A DNA stretch of 64,000 nucleotides from Actinophytocola sp963840275 (GCA_963840275.1 CAWIYK010000005.1:372001-436000), one strand, 5' to 3'; positions 8,393 through 16,915 are shown, numbered from the stretch's first letter. Notes: generated by a model not told the origin, from the sequence alone. Numbers and translations: made by a program.

Positions 8393-10423
8393 TTATTCAG
8401 TGCGGCAGAGAATGCCGTTGAGGGTGAACGAGGTCGGCTGGACGTCGGGGCCCTGGTAGGAGCCGACGAAGCCCGCCGAGGTGGTGGCACCGGGCGCGAG
8501 GACACGGTTGCCCTCGACGTTGGTCACGGTGACCGTCGTGCCGGACTGGGACCAGTTGGCGTTCCAGCCGCTGTCGGCGTGCTGCCACGCGGTCGGCCAG
8601 TCGAACGTGAGCGTCCACGAGTCGATCGGGTGGGTGCCCGTGTTCGCGATGTCCAGGTTCGCGACGAAACCGTTGCCCCAGTTGGTGGTCTCCGCGTAAC
8701 GAACACCGCACGTCGACGTCGCGGGGCTCGCGGTCCGGAACGTCACCGGGGGAGAGGCCCACGACACGCGGCCCGCGCCGTCCCTCGCCACGACGTTGAC
8801 CGTGTAGCGGGTGGCGGGGGTCAGGTTGGCGACTGTGAACGACGTGCCCGTGGTCTCGCCCCACGACTCGCTCGTGGTGCCGAACTGGCGGTGCACCTCG
8901 TACTTGACGCCGGGCGCCGCCGCCGGCCAGGTGAGGGTCGCCGAGCGGTCGGTCACCGCCGTGGCGGCCGGGCGGCCCGGCGCGGCGGGCGTGGCGGTCT
9001 GCGCGGACGGGCGCAGCAGCAGGGTGGTCAGGGAGTACGGCGGGAGCGTCACCGCGCCGGCCGTGCCCGCGGTCGTCGTGATCTCGGTGGCGCCGTTGCC
9101 GTAGGTCAGCACCTGCGCCTGCGCGGCGGGGGAGTAGCCCGCGTAGTCGACCTCGACCGTCTTGGCCGCGGTCTCGCTCTGGTTGAGCAGCAGCACCGCC
9201 AGTCCGCCGTCGGTGTGGCGGGCGGCATGGGCCTGCACGAGCGGGTCGGACGTGCTCGCGCCGACCAGCTGGTCGCCGGGGTGTGCGAACCGGGACAGCA
9301 TCGCCAGCGCGTGGTACGGCGCGAACGGCGTGTTCAGCGCGGGCTGGCACGTGGCGCCGTCCGCGGTGCAGCCGCCGCTGGAGAGCAGGCCGAAGTCGTG
9401 GAAGTCGGGCTGTCCGGCGATCGTCGACGCGCGCTCGACTCCATTGTGGACGTTCCACCAGTCGACGGTGAACACCCCGTTCGCGATCAGCGTCGCGTAC
9501 GCGTCGGCGGCGAACAGCGCGCCCGGCTGGGTGTTGCGGCCGTAGGACGTGTTCAGCTCCGTCATCGCGATGCCGATGTCCTTGCCCGCGAACCGTCGTG
9601 CCTGCTCGCGCACCAGCCGGACCTGGTCGGCGATCCGGTTCGTCCTCGGCAGCACCTCGGGCCCCGACTCGCCCGTCGGGTACCAGTGCACGATGCCGTA
9701 GTCGATCTCCGGGCCCGCGATCGACAGCACGACCTGGTTCCACGGGCCGGCGTCGCCCTCGGCGGTGATGCCGTCCGGCCACTCGCCGGGCGTGGTGAGC
9801 ACCGCGCCGACCTTGATCGTCGGGTCGACGGCCTTCATCGCCCGCGCGTAGTCGCGGACCAGGGTGGCGTACTGGGCCGGGCTCTTGTCGGGGTGGTCGT
9901 CGGCCTCCCAGCTCGCGCCGTAGTGGCCGTTGCCGTACAGCTCGTTGCCGATCTCCCAGTACTCGACGTCGTAGGACTGCTCGACGTTCGCGTACCGCAC
10001 CCAGTCCGCCGCCTCCTGCGGGGTTCCGGTGCCGTAGTTGGCCGTCACGATCGGCCGCGCTCCCGCGCGCCGCACCCCGGCCATGAAGTGGTCGAAGTCG
10101 GTGTTCGGTGCGACGTAGCCGCCCGGGGCGGTGTGGTCGCGCCAGTGGTAGATGTCCGAGTACGAGCCACCCGGGTAGCGCATGGCGCCCACGCCGGCGT
10201 CCCGCATCAGGTCCGCGACCTCGGGGGTGCCGAGCTGCGCGTCCCAGATCGCGTGGTTCACGCCGATCGCCGCGTCGGCGACCTTCTCCAGTCCTGCCCG
10301 CGCGTTGACCACCACCGTGACCTCGGCGCGGGTCGTGTCGGACGCGGCCGATGGCGGACCCGCCATCGGCACGACGGCGGTGAGAGCGAACACCAACAAC
10401 GCGGCAGGGCGGGATCGCTTCAT
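8393..10423 (-). CDS. Secreted clan GH-A glycoside hydrolase with Fn3 and CBM2 (GH51-like)
   Basis: A 676-residue secreted enzyme. A Sec signal peptide (MKRSRPAALLVFALTAVVPM, cleavage near SAASD) is followed by a TIM-barrel hydrolase related to alpha-L-arabinofuranosidase-type enzymes: MRYPGGSYSDIYHW, VEYWEIGNELYGNG with the likely acid/base Glu of GNE, and IAMTELNTSYG with the likely nucleophile Glu. A beta-sandwich, a fibronectin type III domain (about 485-570) and a C-terminal family 2 carbohydrate-binding module framed by two Cys complete it. ATG 10423 has a GAGGA site. A perfect CebR-type operator lies 26 bases upstream, so expression probably responds to cello-oligosaccharides. Exact specificity (arabinoxylan or cellulose side chains) cannot be read from sequence. 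Confidence 0.8.
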   Translation of the reverse strand: MKRSRPAALLVFALTAVVPMAGPPSAASDTTRAEVTVVVNARAGLEKVADAAIGVNHAIWDAQLGTPEVADLMRDAGVGAMRYPGGSYSDIYHWRDHTAPGGYVAPNTDFDHFMAGVRRAGARPIVTANYGTGTPQEAADWVRYANVEQSYDVEYWEIGNELYGNGHYGASWEADDHPDKSPAQYATLVRDYARAMKAVDPTIKVGAVLTTPGEWPDGITAEGDAGPWNQVVLSIAGPEIDYGIVHWYPTGESGPEVLPRTNRIADQVRLVREQARRFAGKDIGIAMTELNTSYGRNTQPGALFAADAYATLIANGVFTVDWWNVHNGVERASTIAGQPDFHDFGLLSSGGCTADGATCQPALNTPFAPYHALAMLSRFAHPGDQLVGASTSDPLVQAHAARHTDGGLAVLLLNQSETAAKTVEVDYAGYSPAAQAQVLTYGNGATEITTTAGTAGAVTLPPYSLTTLLLRPSAQTATPAAPGRPAATAVTDRSATLTWPAAAPGVKYEVHRQFGTTSESWGETTGTSFTVANLTPATRYTVNVVARDGAGRVSWASPPVTFRTASPATSTCGVRYAETTNWGNGFVANLDIANTGTHPIDSWTLTFDWPTAWQHADSGWNANWSQSGTTVTVTNVEGNRVLAPGATTSAGFVGSYQGPDVQPTSFTLNGILCRTE

Positions 10424-10448
10424 GGCTGTCCTCGTCGACGGCAGGTTC

Positions 10449-10462
10449 TGGGAGCGCTCCCA
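10449..10462. promoter_or_regulatory. CebR-type operator TGGGAGCGCTCCCA
   Basis: A perfect 14-base palindrome identical to the CebR binding site known from Streptomyces cellulose-utilisation genes. It sits 26 bases before the start codon of the minus-strand glycoside hydrolase gene. A LacI-family repressor released by cellobiose or cellotriose is the expected ligand; no cebR gene is in the window. Confidence 0.85.
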
Positions 10463-10597
10463 GGCTCCGGTAGTTCCCATGGTTTGTCAACGGGCCCAAG
10501 CGGTCTCGTGATCACGAACGGTTGGGCCGAACAGGTGGTTGCGGCGCGCGAGGATTGACTTTCGCGGCGATCAGGCGGGACTGTTCGAACACGTCGA

Positions 10598-10611
10598 TGG
10601 GAGCGCTCCCA
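10598..10611. promoter_or_regulatory. CebR-type operator TGGGAGCGCTCCCA
   Basis: A second identical copy of the palindrome, 22 bases before the start codon of the plus-strand SGNH hydrolase gene. The two sites are 149 bases apart in one divergent intergenic region, each placed close to the start codon of one gene. Confidence 0.85.
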
Positions 10612-10632
10612 ACAACAATGCGGGGGACGATC

Positions 10633-11652
10633 ATGTCCAGAAAGCTGTTCGCGCTCGTCGCCGCCGTCCTGTTGGCGTTCGTGTTCGCCCAGCCGTCCGC
10701 GGCCGCGGCGCCGGTGCGGATCATGGCGCTCGGCGACTCCATCACCGCGGGCCCCGGCTGCTGGCGCGCGCTGCTGTGGGACCACCTGCAGCGCACCGGG
10801 TACCCGAACATCGACTTCGTCGGCACCCAGGTCGGTGGCGGGTGCTCGGTGGCACACGACGGCGACCACGAGGGGCACAGCGGTTTCTCGGCCACGGGCA
10901 TCGCGGACCAGAACCAGCTGCCGGGCTGGCTTTCCGCCACGAACCCGCACATCGTGCTGATGCACCTGGGCACCAACGACCTGTGGGGCGGCACGATCTC
11001 GACCGAGGCGATCCTGACCGCGTACACGAAGCTGGTCGGCCAGATGCGGGCGAACAACCCGGACGTGAAGGTCGTCGTCGCGCAGATCATCCCGATGGAA
11101 CCGGCCAACTGCACCGGGTGCGCGCAGCGGGTGGTGGCACTCGACGACGCGATCCCGGGCTGGGCGGCGGGACTGTCGACGACCCGGTCGCCGATCACCG
11201 TGGTGGACCAGTGGACCGGGTTCAGCGCCGCCACCGACACCTTCGACGGCGTGCACCCGGTCGACTCCGGCTTCCAGAAGATGGCCGACCGCTGGTACCC
11301 CGCGCTGACGGCCGCGATCGGCGGCACCACCCCGCCGGACGACCCGCCTCCCGCGGGCGGGTGCACGGCCGACTACCGCGTGACGGGCCAGTGGCACGAC
11401 GGCTTCCAGGGCGAGGTGACCGTCCGCAACGCGACGACGTCGGCGCTGTCGGGGTGGACCGTCACGTTCACGTTCGACGGCGGTCAGCGGATCAGCCAGG
11501 CGTGGAACGCGACGGTTACGCAGAACGGCGCGGCGGTGTCGGCGCGGAACGTCGGTTGGAACGGTGTCCTGGTACCCGGTGGGTCGGCCACGTTCGGTTT
11601 CCTGGGGAGTTGGTCGGGCAGCAACGCACTCGTGACGGCGAGCTGCGCCTGA
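10633..11652 (+). CDS. Secreted SGNH-fold esterase with CBM2
   Basis: A 339-residue secreted protein. ATG 10633 follows GGGGGA; the signal peptide is MSRKLFALVAAVLLAFVFAQ with cleavage near AAAAP. The SGNH hydrolase core shows block I IMALGDSITAG (nucleophile Ser), block III HLGTNDLWGG and block V DGVHPVDSGF (Asp/His). A Pro-rich linker (TTPPDDPPPAGG) leads to a C-terminal family 2 carbohydrate-binding module (CTADYRVTGQWHDGFQGEVT). This layout is typical of acetylxylan or carbohydrate esterases (CE2/CE3-like). With the divergent glycoside hydrolase and paired CebR boxes it most likely removes acyl groups from plant polysaccharides. Confidence 0.85.
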   Translation: MSRKLFALVAAVLLAFVFAQPSAAAAPVRIMALGDSITAGPGCWRALLWDHLQRTGYPNIDFVGTQVGGGCSVAHDGDHEGHSGFSATGIADQNQLPGWLSATNPHIVLMHLGTNDLWGGTISTEAILTAYTKLVGQMRANNPDVKVVVAQIIPMEPANCTGCAQRVVALDDAIPGWAAGLSTTRSPITVVDQWTGFSAATDTFDGVHPVDSGFQKMADRWYPALTAAIGGTTPPDDPPPAGGCTADYRVTGQWHDGFQGEVTVRNATTSALSGWTVTFTFDGGQRISQAWNATVTQNGAAVSARNVGWNGVLVPGGSATFGFLGSWSGSNALVTASCA

Positions 11653-11659
11653 CCGCGGC

Positions 11660-12517
11660 TCAGGCGCGTTCGAGCACGCGACCGACTCCGCCGTAGCCGA
11701 GGTGCCGCGCCGGGGTGGTCACCTCCGGCGCGGTGGGCTCGGGCCGCCACTGATGCAGCAGCACGAGCCCGGGATCGACCAGTTCGGTGCCCGCGAACCA
11801 ACTCTCGATCGTCGCGTGGTCCCTAGGGAACATCTGCTCGTCGGCGGACTCGTAGAGGCGCAACACGGCTGCCAACTGCGCGGCCGTGTCCGGGTCGGCC
11901 TGGTCGTTGGTCTGCGTCGACAGCCCGAGGTAGCTGCCCGGCGGGCACTTCTCCCGGTACGCGGCAACAAGTCCGGCCGGATCGTGTTCGTCGCCGATGA
12001 ACAGCATCAGGCCCGCCATCAGCAGCCCCACCGGTTCGGTGAAGTCGATGAGCCGTGCGATCTCGGGGTGCTCCAGCAAGGGCTGCGGCTTCCGGATGTC
12101 GGCCCACGCCACGCCGACGTTGTCCACCTTGTTGTCGAGGAGCAGCGCGTGGGCGTGGTGCACCGCCACCGACTCGTAGTCGACGTAGACGACCCGGGTC
12201 GCCGGATCGACCCGCTGCGCGATCTCGTGCACGTTGCCCGCCGTCGGAATGCCGGAGCCGAGGTCGAGGAACTGGCGGATTCCCTGCGCCATCATGAACG
12301 ACACCGCCCGCCGCAGCCACGCACGGTTGAGGCGGGCCAGATCCTTGAGCCAGGGCGCCACCTGCAACGCCTGGTCGCCCAGCCGGCGGTCGTGTTCGAA
12401 GTTGAGCGCGCCGCCGAGGTAGTAGTCGTACATCCGCGCCGCATTCGGCTTCTCGAGCTCGAGTTCGCGGACGTGCGGGGACGGCGCCGGGCCCGAGGGG
12501 CGACGTGAGTCGGTCAT
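11660..12517 (-). CDS. SAM-dependent methyltransferase, DUF574 family
   Basis: A 285-residue protein with the DUF574 signature of actinomycetes: NAARMYDYYLGGALNFEHDR, then LNRAWLRRAVSFMMAQGIRQ and the SAM-binding LDLGSGIPTAGNVHEIAQ, VVYVDYESVAVHHA, and a C-terminal GLSTQTND segment. The length is normal. Its substrate is unknown for the whole family, which is strongly expanded in this phylum. It lies 38 bases downstream of a 49-residue acidic protein on the same strand and converges with the SGNH gene, whose stop is only 7 bases away. Confidence 0.9.
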   Translation of the reverse strand: MTDSRRPSGPAPSPHVRELELEKPNAARMYDYYLGGALNFEHDRRLGDQALQVAPWLKDLARLNRAWLRRAVSFMMAQGIRQFLDLGSGIPTAGNVHEIAQRVDPATRVVYVDYESVAVHHAHALLLDNKVDNVGVAWADIRKPQPLLEHPEIARLIDFTEPVGLLMAGLMLFIGDEHDPAGLVAAYREKCPPGSYLGLSTQTNDQADPDTAAQLAAVLRLYESADEQMFPRDHATIESWFAGTELVDPGLVLLHQWRPEPTAPEVTTPARHLGYGGVGRVLERA

Positions 12518-12555
12518 GGTTTCCGTTCAGTGATGCGACAGCGAGGCCTCCGAGC

Positions 12556-12705
12556 CTAGCCCTCCTCGTCTTGCTCCCGGGCCGGCTCGGCCGGTTCCAC
12601 TTCGCGGTCCCCCTCGAACGGCCGGGACAGCTCTTCCTCCCTCGCGGCCTCCTTGGCCTCCTTGATCGTCTGGTTCGCCTGTTCCAACTCGCTGTCCCGC
12701 GACAT
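12556..12705 (-). CDS. Small acidic coiled-coil-like protein, 49 residues
   Basis: A short ORF with a GAGGAG site 7 bases before ATG 12705. The product begins MSRDSELEQANQTIKEAKEA and ends EPAREQDEEG; about a third of residues are Asp or Glu, with no Cys, aromatic residues almost absent and a strong helical/coiled-coil tendency. The ribosome site and the match of strand and spacing with the DUF574 methyltransferase 38 bases downstream support a real gene. I do not recognise the family; a small partner or regulator of the methyltransferase is only a guess. Confidence 0.55.
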   Translation of the reverse strand: MSRDSELEQANQTIKEAKEAAREEELSRPFEGDREVEPAEPAREQDEEG

Positions 12706-12854
12706 CGCCACGCTCCTCGACCCGAGATCGTCGACACGGTCGCACCTGGGCTACCACTCATGGCCGCGTTCGACACCTCGTCACCGACTGTTGACGTCTC
12801 CGGGTTATGCGGGAATTGTTCACATACAGCCAGGTTTGTGTTGGAGGGAGCGAG

Positions 12855-13679
12855 ATGCGCGTACGAAAGTCGATCGTGGTGGTGGCGGCTGCCGCCGCGG
12901 TGCTGAGCGGTGTCGGTGCTCCCGCATGGGCGGGCACGGCGGCCCCGGTCGGCGTCACCGCTGTCAGTGCCGTGGATCTGGTCGGTGCCAAGAACTTCCG
13001 GGACGTCGGCGGGTACGCCACCGCGGACGGGCATACGGTGCGCACCGGCATGGTCTACCGCTCCAACAAGCTTTCCGAGCTCACGGACGCCGATCTCCAA
13101 CGCCTCAGCGAGTTGGGCGTCACCCTGGACGTCGACCTGCGCAACGTCGTCGAGCGCTACGAAGAGCCGGACCGGGTGCCTGCCGGAGCCCGGTACCAGG
13201 TGGCCGACGTGATCTCCCTCGAGCACGGCCTGCGCTTCCACGGCAACGCCACCGTCACGCTGGCGAAGGCACTGGCGGCCGGACTGTTGAACGGGTCGGG
13301 GAACCTGGGGCAGTCGATCGCCTACCCGTTCATGGTCGACTTCGTCGGCGCCGACTACGCGTTCGGCGACCTGCTGCGGGCCATCGCCACCAACGACTCC
13401 GGCGCGGTCGTGTTCCACTGCACGGCGGGCAAGGACCGCACCGGCTGGGGCACCGCCGTTCTGTTGAGCCTTCTCGGTGTGCCGAGGGCGACCGTGGAGG
13501 CCGACTTCATGCTCAGCAACGAGAAGCTGGGCAACCCGGAGGCAGTTGAGCTCAGCTGGCTGCGCGCGGCGTTCGCCGAGGTCGACCACCTCTACGGCTC
13601 GATGGAGGCATATGCGCGCCAAGGTCTGCGCCTCGACGACGCCACCATCGCCGCTCTGCGGGCCCGCCTGCTGGTGTGA
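12855..13679 (+). CDS. Secreted tyrosine-protein phosphatase (Tyr_phosphatase3 family)
   Basis: A 274-residue protein. ATG 12855 has a GGAGGGAG site; the Sec signal peptide is MRVRKSIVVVAAAAAVLSGV with cleavage near PAWAG. The catalytic P-loop VVFHCTAGKDRTGWG carries the CX5R motif, and NFRDVGGYATADG and VYRSNKLSELT are the conserved N-terminal motifs of the family that includes mycobacterial PtpB. The enzyme should dephosphorylate extracellular phosphotyrosine, phosphoserine or phosphoinositide substrates. It is divergent from the small acidic/DUF574 genes and converges with the nuclease-like gene, with four bases between stops. Confidence 0.9.
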   Translation: MRVRKSIVVVAAAAAVLSGVGAPAWAGTAAPVGVTAVSAVDLVGAKNFRDVGGYATADGHTVRTGMVYRSNKLSELTDADLQRLSELGVTLDVDLRNVVERYEEPDRVPAGARYQVADVISLEHGLRFHGNATVTLAKALAAGLLNGSGNLGQSIAYPFMVDFVGADYAFGDLLRAIATNDSGAVVFHCTAGKDRTGWGTAVLLSLLGVPRATVEADFMLSNEKLGNPEAVELSWLRAAFAEVDHLYGSMEAYARQGLRLDDATIAALRARLLV

Positions 13680-13683
13680 GAGG

Positions 13684-14727
13684 TCAGTAGTGGATCCGGG
13701 CCATCACCGCGCGGTGGTCGGAGTAGTCGCGATCGGTGCGGTCCGAACCGGTCGCGGCCTGGTCCGCGGCGTCGCCCTCGTTGAACGTGATGGTGTGGAA
13801 GCCGGTCACGGCGGGCGGCTGGCCGGTGGGCTTGCGGGCGAACAAGAAGTCGATCCGCCGGTCGCCGCCCGCGGTCCAGTTGTCGGCGAGGCACGCCTTG
13901 TTGCCGCCGCAGGCGGTGTAGGCGGCGTCGCGGTACCCGAGGCTGCCGCCCGCGTCACCGTTGAGCAGGGTGTACCAGGGGTGGAACGCGCCGCCGCTGT
14001 TGACGTCGGTGACGTTGTGGTCGCCCGCGAAGATCAGCAGGCTGCCGCCGTAGCCGTCCTCTGTCATCTCGGTGGCGGTCTCGCCGGCGTTGGACTCCGA
14101 GCAGTCGACGCCGCCACCGGAGGCGGCGGTCGGCCAGTGCACGGAGGCGACGGTCAGGTCCTTGTTCGCGATCTTGTCGTGCAGCCGCACCTTGACGGCC
14201 TGGGTGCGGGCCTGGTCGTTGTTGGCGCACGAGCCGGACTCGGCGCTCTGCGCCTGCCAGGTTCGTGAGCCGAGGGCCCGGTCGGTGAACCGGGCCTTGC
14301 GGTAGACGACCGCGTTGGTCTGGTAGTCCTTCGGCGCGCCGCACGGGCTGTTCATCTTGGCGGGAGAGGGATCGGCGATGACGCCCGCGTAGGCCTCGCC
14401 GAGCTCGGCGGTCAGGTGGCTGACATAGGAGTTCAGCTGGCTCTGGTTGCTGATCTGCTGGACGGTGAAGATGTCCGGCTTGGTCGGCGACGCCTTGAGG
14501 TAGTAGACGAGGTCCTGCCAGTCACCGGGGCACGCGAGGTCCACGGTCGGCAGGTTCTCCACGTTGTTGCTGAAGACCTGTACGAACGCGGGATCGTTGT
14601 TCGCCGCCGCGACCGTCACCTCGCCTGCCTGTTTGTCAGGCGTGTCGCCGGCGACAGCCGGCACCAGGCCTGCCGCGGTGATCATGAGTGCCCCGAGTCC
14701 GCCAACCGCTACCCGCATTACGCGCAT
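13684..14727 (-). CDS. Secreted endonuclease/exonuclease/phosphatase-family protein
   Basis: A 347-residue protein with a signal peptide (GLGALMITAAGLVPAVAG). The EEP fold is shown by VFSNNVENLP (metal-binding Asn), KPDIFTVQQIS (with Gln where the catalytic Glu of the usual Q-E pair is expected), ASVHWPT, LLIFAGDHNVTDVNSGG (D and N of the GDxN motif), RRIDFLFAR and the terminal YSDHRAVMARIHY with the catalytic SDH. DNase I-like nucleases and sphingomyelinases share this fold; the substrate is not clear. The VQQIS variation could reduce or alter activity. ATG 14727 was chosen; ATG 14718 in frame is an alternative. It lies 60 bases downstream of the selenoprotein candidate. Confidence 0.8.
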   Translation of the reverse strand: MRVMRVAVGGLGALMITAAGLVPAVAGDTPDKQAGEVTVAAANNDPAFVQVFSNNVENLPTVDLACPGDWQDLVYYLKASPTKPDIFTVQQISNQSQLNSYVSHLTAELGEAYAGVIADPSPAKMNSPCGAPKDYQTNAVVYRKARFTDRALGSRTWQAQSAESGSCANNDQARTQAVKVRLHDKIANKDLTVASVHWPTAASGGGVDCSESNAGETATEMTEDGYGGSLLIFAGDHNVTDVNSGGAFHPWYTLLNGDAGGSLGYRDAAYTACGGNKACLADNWTAGGDRRIDFLFARKPTGQPPAVTGFHTITFNEGDAADQAATGSDRTDRDYSDHRAVMARIHY

Positions 14728-14787
14728 GTTGGTCAGATAATCACGAATGACTCGACGACCACAAGGACTGATCGCCACGGGTTGCCG

Positions 14788-15798
14788 TCAACTCGCGGTC
14801 AGGGCTCGCCCCATGGCCAGGCGGGACTCGGCGTTCTGGAGCGCCACCACGGAGATCGCGTGCAGCAGTGCGGGTTCGGGGTAGCCGGCGTCGCGCAGGG
14901 CCTGCAGGTCCGACGGTTGCATCTGCCACGGGCCGCGGCTGAGCTTGCGGGCGAAGGAGTCCAGCCGCGCCTCCCGGTCGTCGCGCGGGGTGTGCTCGGC
15001 CAGCTCGTCGGCGCGCGCACGATCGCAGGTCTCCTGCGCGGCCGCGCTCGCCAGCAGCCGGCGCTCTCGCCGGTTCAGCGGCTCCTCGGAGTCGAAGACG
15101 TACTCGTGCCACCCCTGCCAGGCTTCGCTCGTCGCGGGGAAGCTGGGGAGCGTGCGGAACTCGTCGGCGACGATCGGCCAGGACTCGCGGTCCGGTCGTT
15201 GCGCCGGCTCCCGACCGCGCTCGGGCCGGAAGGTCGGCAGCGGGGACGCGTAGTCGAACTCGATGCCGGACGCGTCGGCGACCCGGGTCAGGTAGTTGAA
15301 CATCGCCACGACGCCGATCGCGGACTCCAGCGCCGCGCCCTCGACACCGTGCGCGGACAGCCGCGCGGTGACGTCGGGGGTGATCGACCACGGCCGTGCG
15401 GTCAGCTCTACGGCGAACCGCGCCAGCGCGGCTCCGCGCTCGGGCAGCAGATGGTTCTCGCCCTTGAGGATGCTCTCGGGCAGTGCGGCATCACCGCTGG
15501 CGACACGCAGAAACTCCGCGTGAGCCGACGTTCAATAGAAGCATTCGTTGGTGCGGGAGGTGACGCTGCTGATCAGCTCGCGGTCCGCCCAGTCCAGCGT
15601 GGTGCCGTGCAGCGACCCGGAGATCGCGAACGTGCGCCGCATCAGCTCCGGGTCCAGGCTGTGCGCGCGGACGATGCCGGGGGCGTCGTCGTGCGGTGGC
15701 CGGTACGCGTCGGGGATCGGCCGGGCGGCCATCGCCGCGTAGGTCTCCGCGAGCTCGCCGACCGCGGCACCGCGCGAGATGGTTGCCAGCCACGCCAT
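14788..15798 (-). CDS. AhpD-like / carboxymuconolactone decarboxylase-family peroxidase, putative selenoprotein (in-frame TGA)
   Basis: One continuous reading frame of 336 codons is interrupted by a single TGA at 15532-15534. The frame reads SRTNECFY, TGA, TSAHAEF: the TGA falls exactly on the second Cys of the family's CxxCxxxH active site (C86, U89, H93). Coding continues in the same frame with no other stop, through ITPDVTARLSAHGVEGAA and MFNYLTRVADASG, to a second COG2128-type domain and the natural stop at 14788. A SECIS-like hairpin follows the TGA. The carboxymuconolactone decarboxylase at 63352 has CGWCIDMH at the same place. Start 15798 is chosen for the GCGGGGC site and homology; ATG 15807 and 15822 are alternatives. 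It should be a thiol/selenol peroxidase or disulfide reductase. It is last in an operon after two oxidoreductases. A nonsense mutation is the alternative. Confidence 0.7.
15484..15509 (-). promoter_or_regulatory. Putative bacterial SECIS hairpin
   Basis: On the coding strand, TGCG (15509-15506) pairs with CGCA (15487-15484), a small internal loop follows, then GTCGCC (15504-15499) pairs with GGTGAT (15495-15490, two G-U pairs), closing a loop AGC. The loop begins 33 bases after the TGA and has G among its first two bases, matching the known rules for bacterial SECIS elements (loop 16-37 bases from the UGA, G at loop position 1 or 2). The three-base loop is at the short end of the allowed range. 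Confidence 0.5.
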
Positions 15799-15826
15799 GC
15801 CCCGCATCCTACCGTCGATCATGGCG

Positions 15827-16915
15827 TCAGCAGGTGAAGATTGTCTGCACCGTGTGGCGCCGGCGTTCGGCCAGCTCCGCGAACAGTGTCGGCGCGTCGT
15901 CGAGCGGGCGGACGTCGGTGACGAGGTGTTCGACGATGGCGTGGCCTTCGGCGCGGAGCAGGTCGATGGTCTCCATGGAGAGCCGTTCGCGGTCCCAGGC
16001 GTGCGCCGTGCCCCGGGGAACGCGGCCGATCTGTGCGCACCGGATGGTGAGGCCGTTGTGGTGGAACTCCTCGCCGAGCCTGACCTCGGGCGCCCCGCCG
16101 GGATAGAAGGCTAGGTCGATCACCGCGCCCTGCGGGCGGAGCAACCGCAGTGCGAGTGCGAGGCTGGAGGCCTGGCCACGGCACTGGAACACCACGTCGG
16201 CGCCCCGGTCCGCGGCGGCGTGCCGCCAGCGGGACTTCAGTACGACCGCGGGATCGGCGGCGTCCGGGTCGATCGTGACGAGGCCGATCGCCTCGGCGAC
16301 GGCACGTCTGCGGCTGTCGGGGTCGAGAACGACCACCTCGGACGCGCCGTGGTGGCGGGCGAACAGCGCGGTCAGCAGCCCGACGACGCCGGCGCCGGTG
16401 ACCGCGACCCGCATGCCCCGCACGCCGTCCTCGAGGGCGCGGACGTCGGTGCCGTGCCGCTCGACGGCCGCGTGCAGCAGCCCGTTGGCACAGATCGGAC
16501 CCATGTGCGCCGCGTACACGCCGAGCATCGGGTCGAGTGCGGCTGGCAGGGGCACCACGCGGTCGACCAGTGGGTCGCCGAGATAGCCCGTGCGGTGGCC
16601 GTAGGTCATGGCCACGGTCGAGCCGGCGGGCACACTGGGCGCCGCGCTCTCGACGACCTCGCCCACCTGCATGTAGCCGAGCTTGGCGACCGGGTACCCG
16701 GCGCTCGCGTCGGGGCGGAACAGGCCGAGCTCGGTGTCCCAGCGGGCCGTGAGGAACGGGTTGGTGCCCTTGAAGAACGACAGCTCGGTGCCGGCGGAGA
16801 GTCCACTGTAGAGCGTACGGGTGCGGAAGGTCCCGTCGGTCACCGGTTTCGCCGGCTCGGACCAGAACGCGGCGTGGTGGGGTTTCTCGATCACCAGGAC
16901 CCGGTCATCCGGCAT
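15827..16915 (-). CDS. Zinc-type (MDR superfamily) dehydrogenase
   Basis: A 362-residue oxidoreductase. It has the medium-chain dehydrogenase pattern: LYSGLSAGTELSFFKG, GYMQVGEVVESAAPSVPAGS, then the Rossmann nucleotide site VAVTGAGVVGLLTALFARHH followed by VVVLDPDSRRR. The catalytic-zinc Cys of alcohol dehydrogenases is not obvious (AGTE replaces CGxD), as in BchC/threonine-dehydrogenase-like relatives, so metal use is uncertain. ATG 16915 overlaps the end of the Gfo/Idh/MocA gene by 11 bases, and the AhpD-like gene follows almost without a gap. The three genes look like one catabolic or biosynthetic operon acting on a sugar or cyclitol-like alcohol. Confidence 0.8.
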   Translation of the reverse strand: MPDDRVLVIEKPHHAAFWSEPAKPVTDGTFRTRTLYSGLSAGTELSFFKGTNPFLTARWDTELGLFRPDASAGYPVAKLGYMQVGEVVESAAPSVPAGSTVAMTYGHRTGYLGDPLVDRVVPLPAALDPMLGVYAAHMGPICANGLLHAAVERHGTDVRALEDGVRGMRVAVTGAGVVGLLTALFARHHGASEVVVLDPDSRRRAVAEAIGLVTIDPDAADPAVVLKSRWRHAAADRGADVVFQCRGQASSLALALRLLRPQGAVIDLAFYPGGAPEVRLGEEFHHNGLTIRCAQIGRVPRGTAHAWDRERLSMETIDLLRAEGHAIVEHLVTDVRPLDDAPTLFAELAERRRHTVQTIFTC

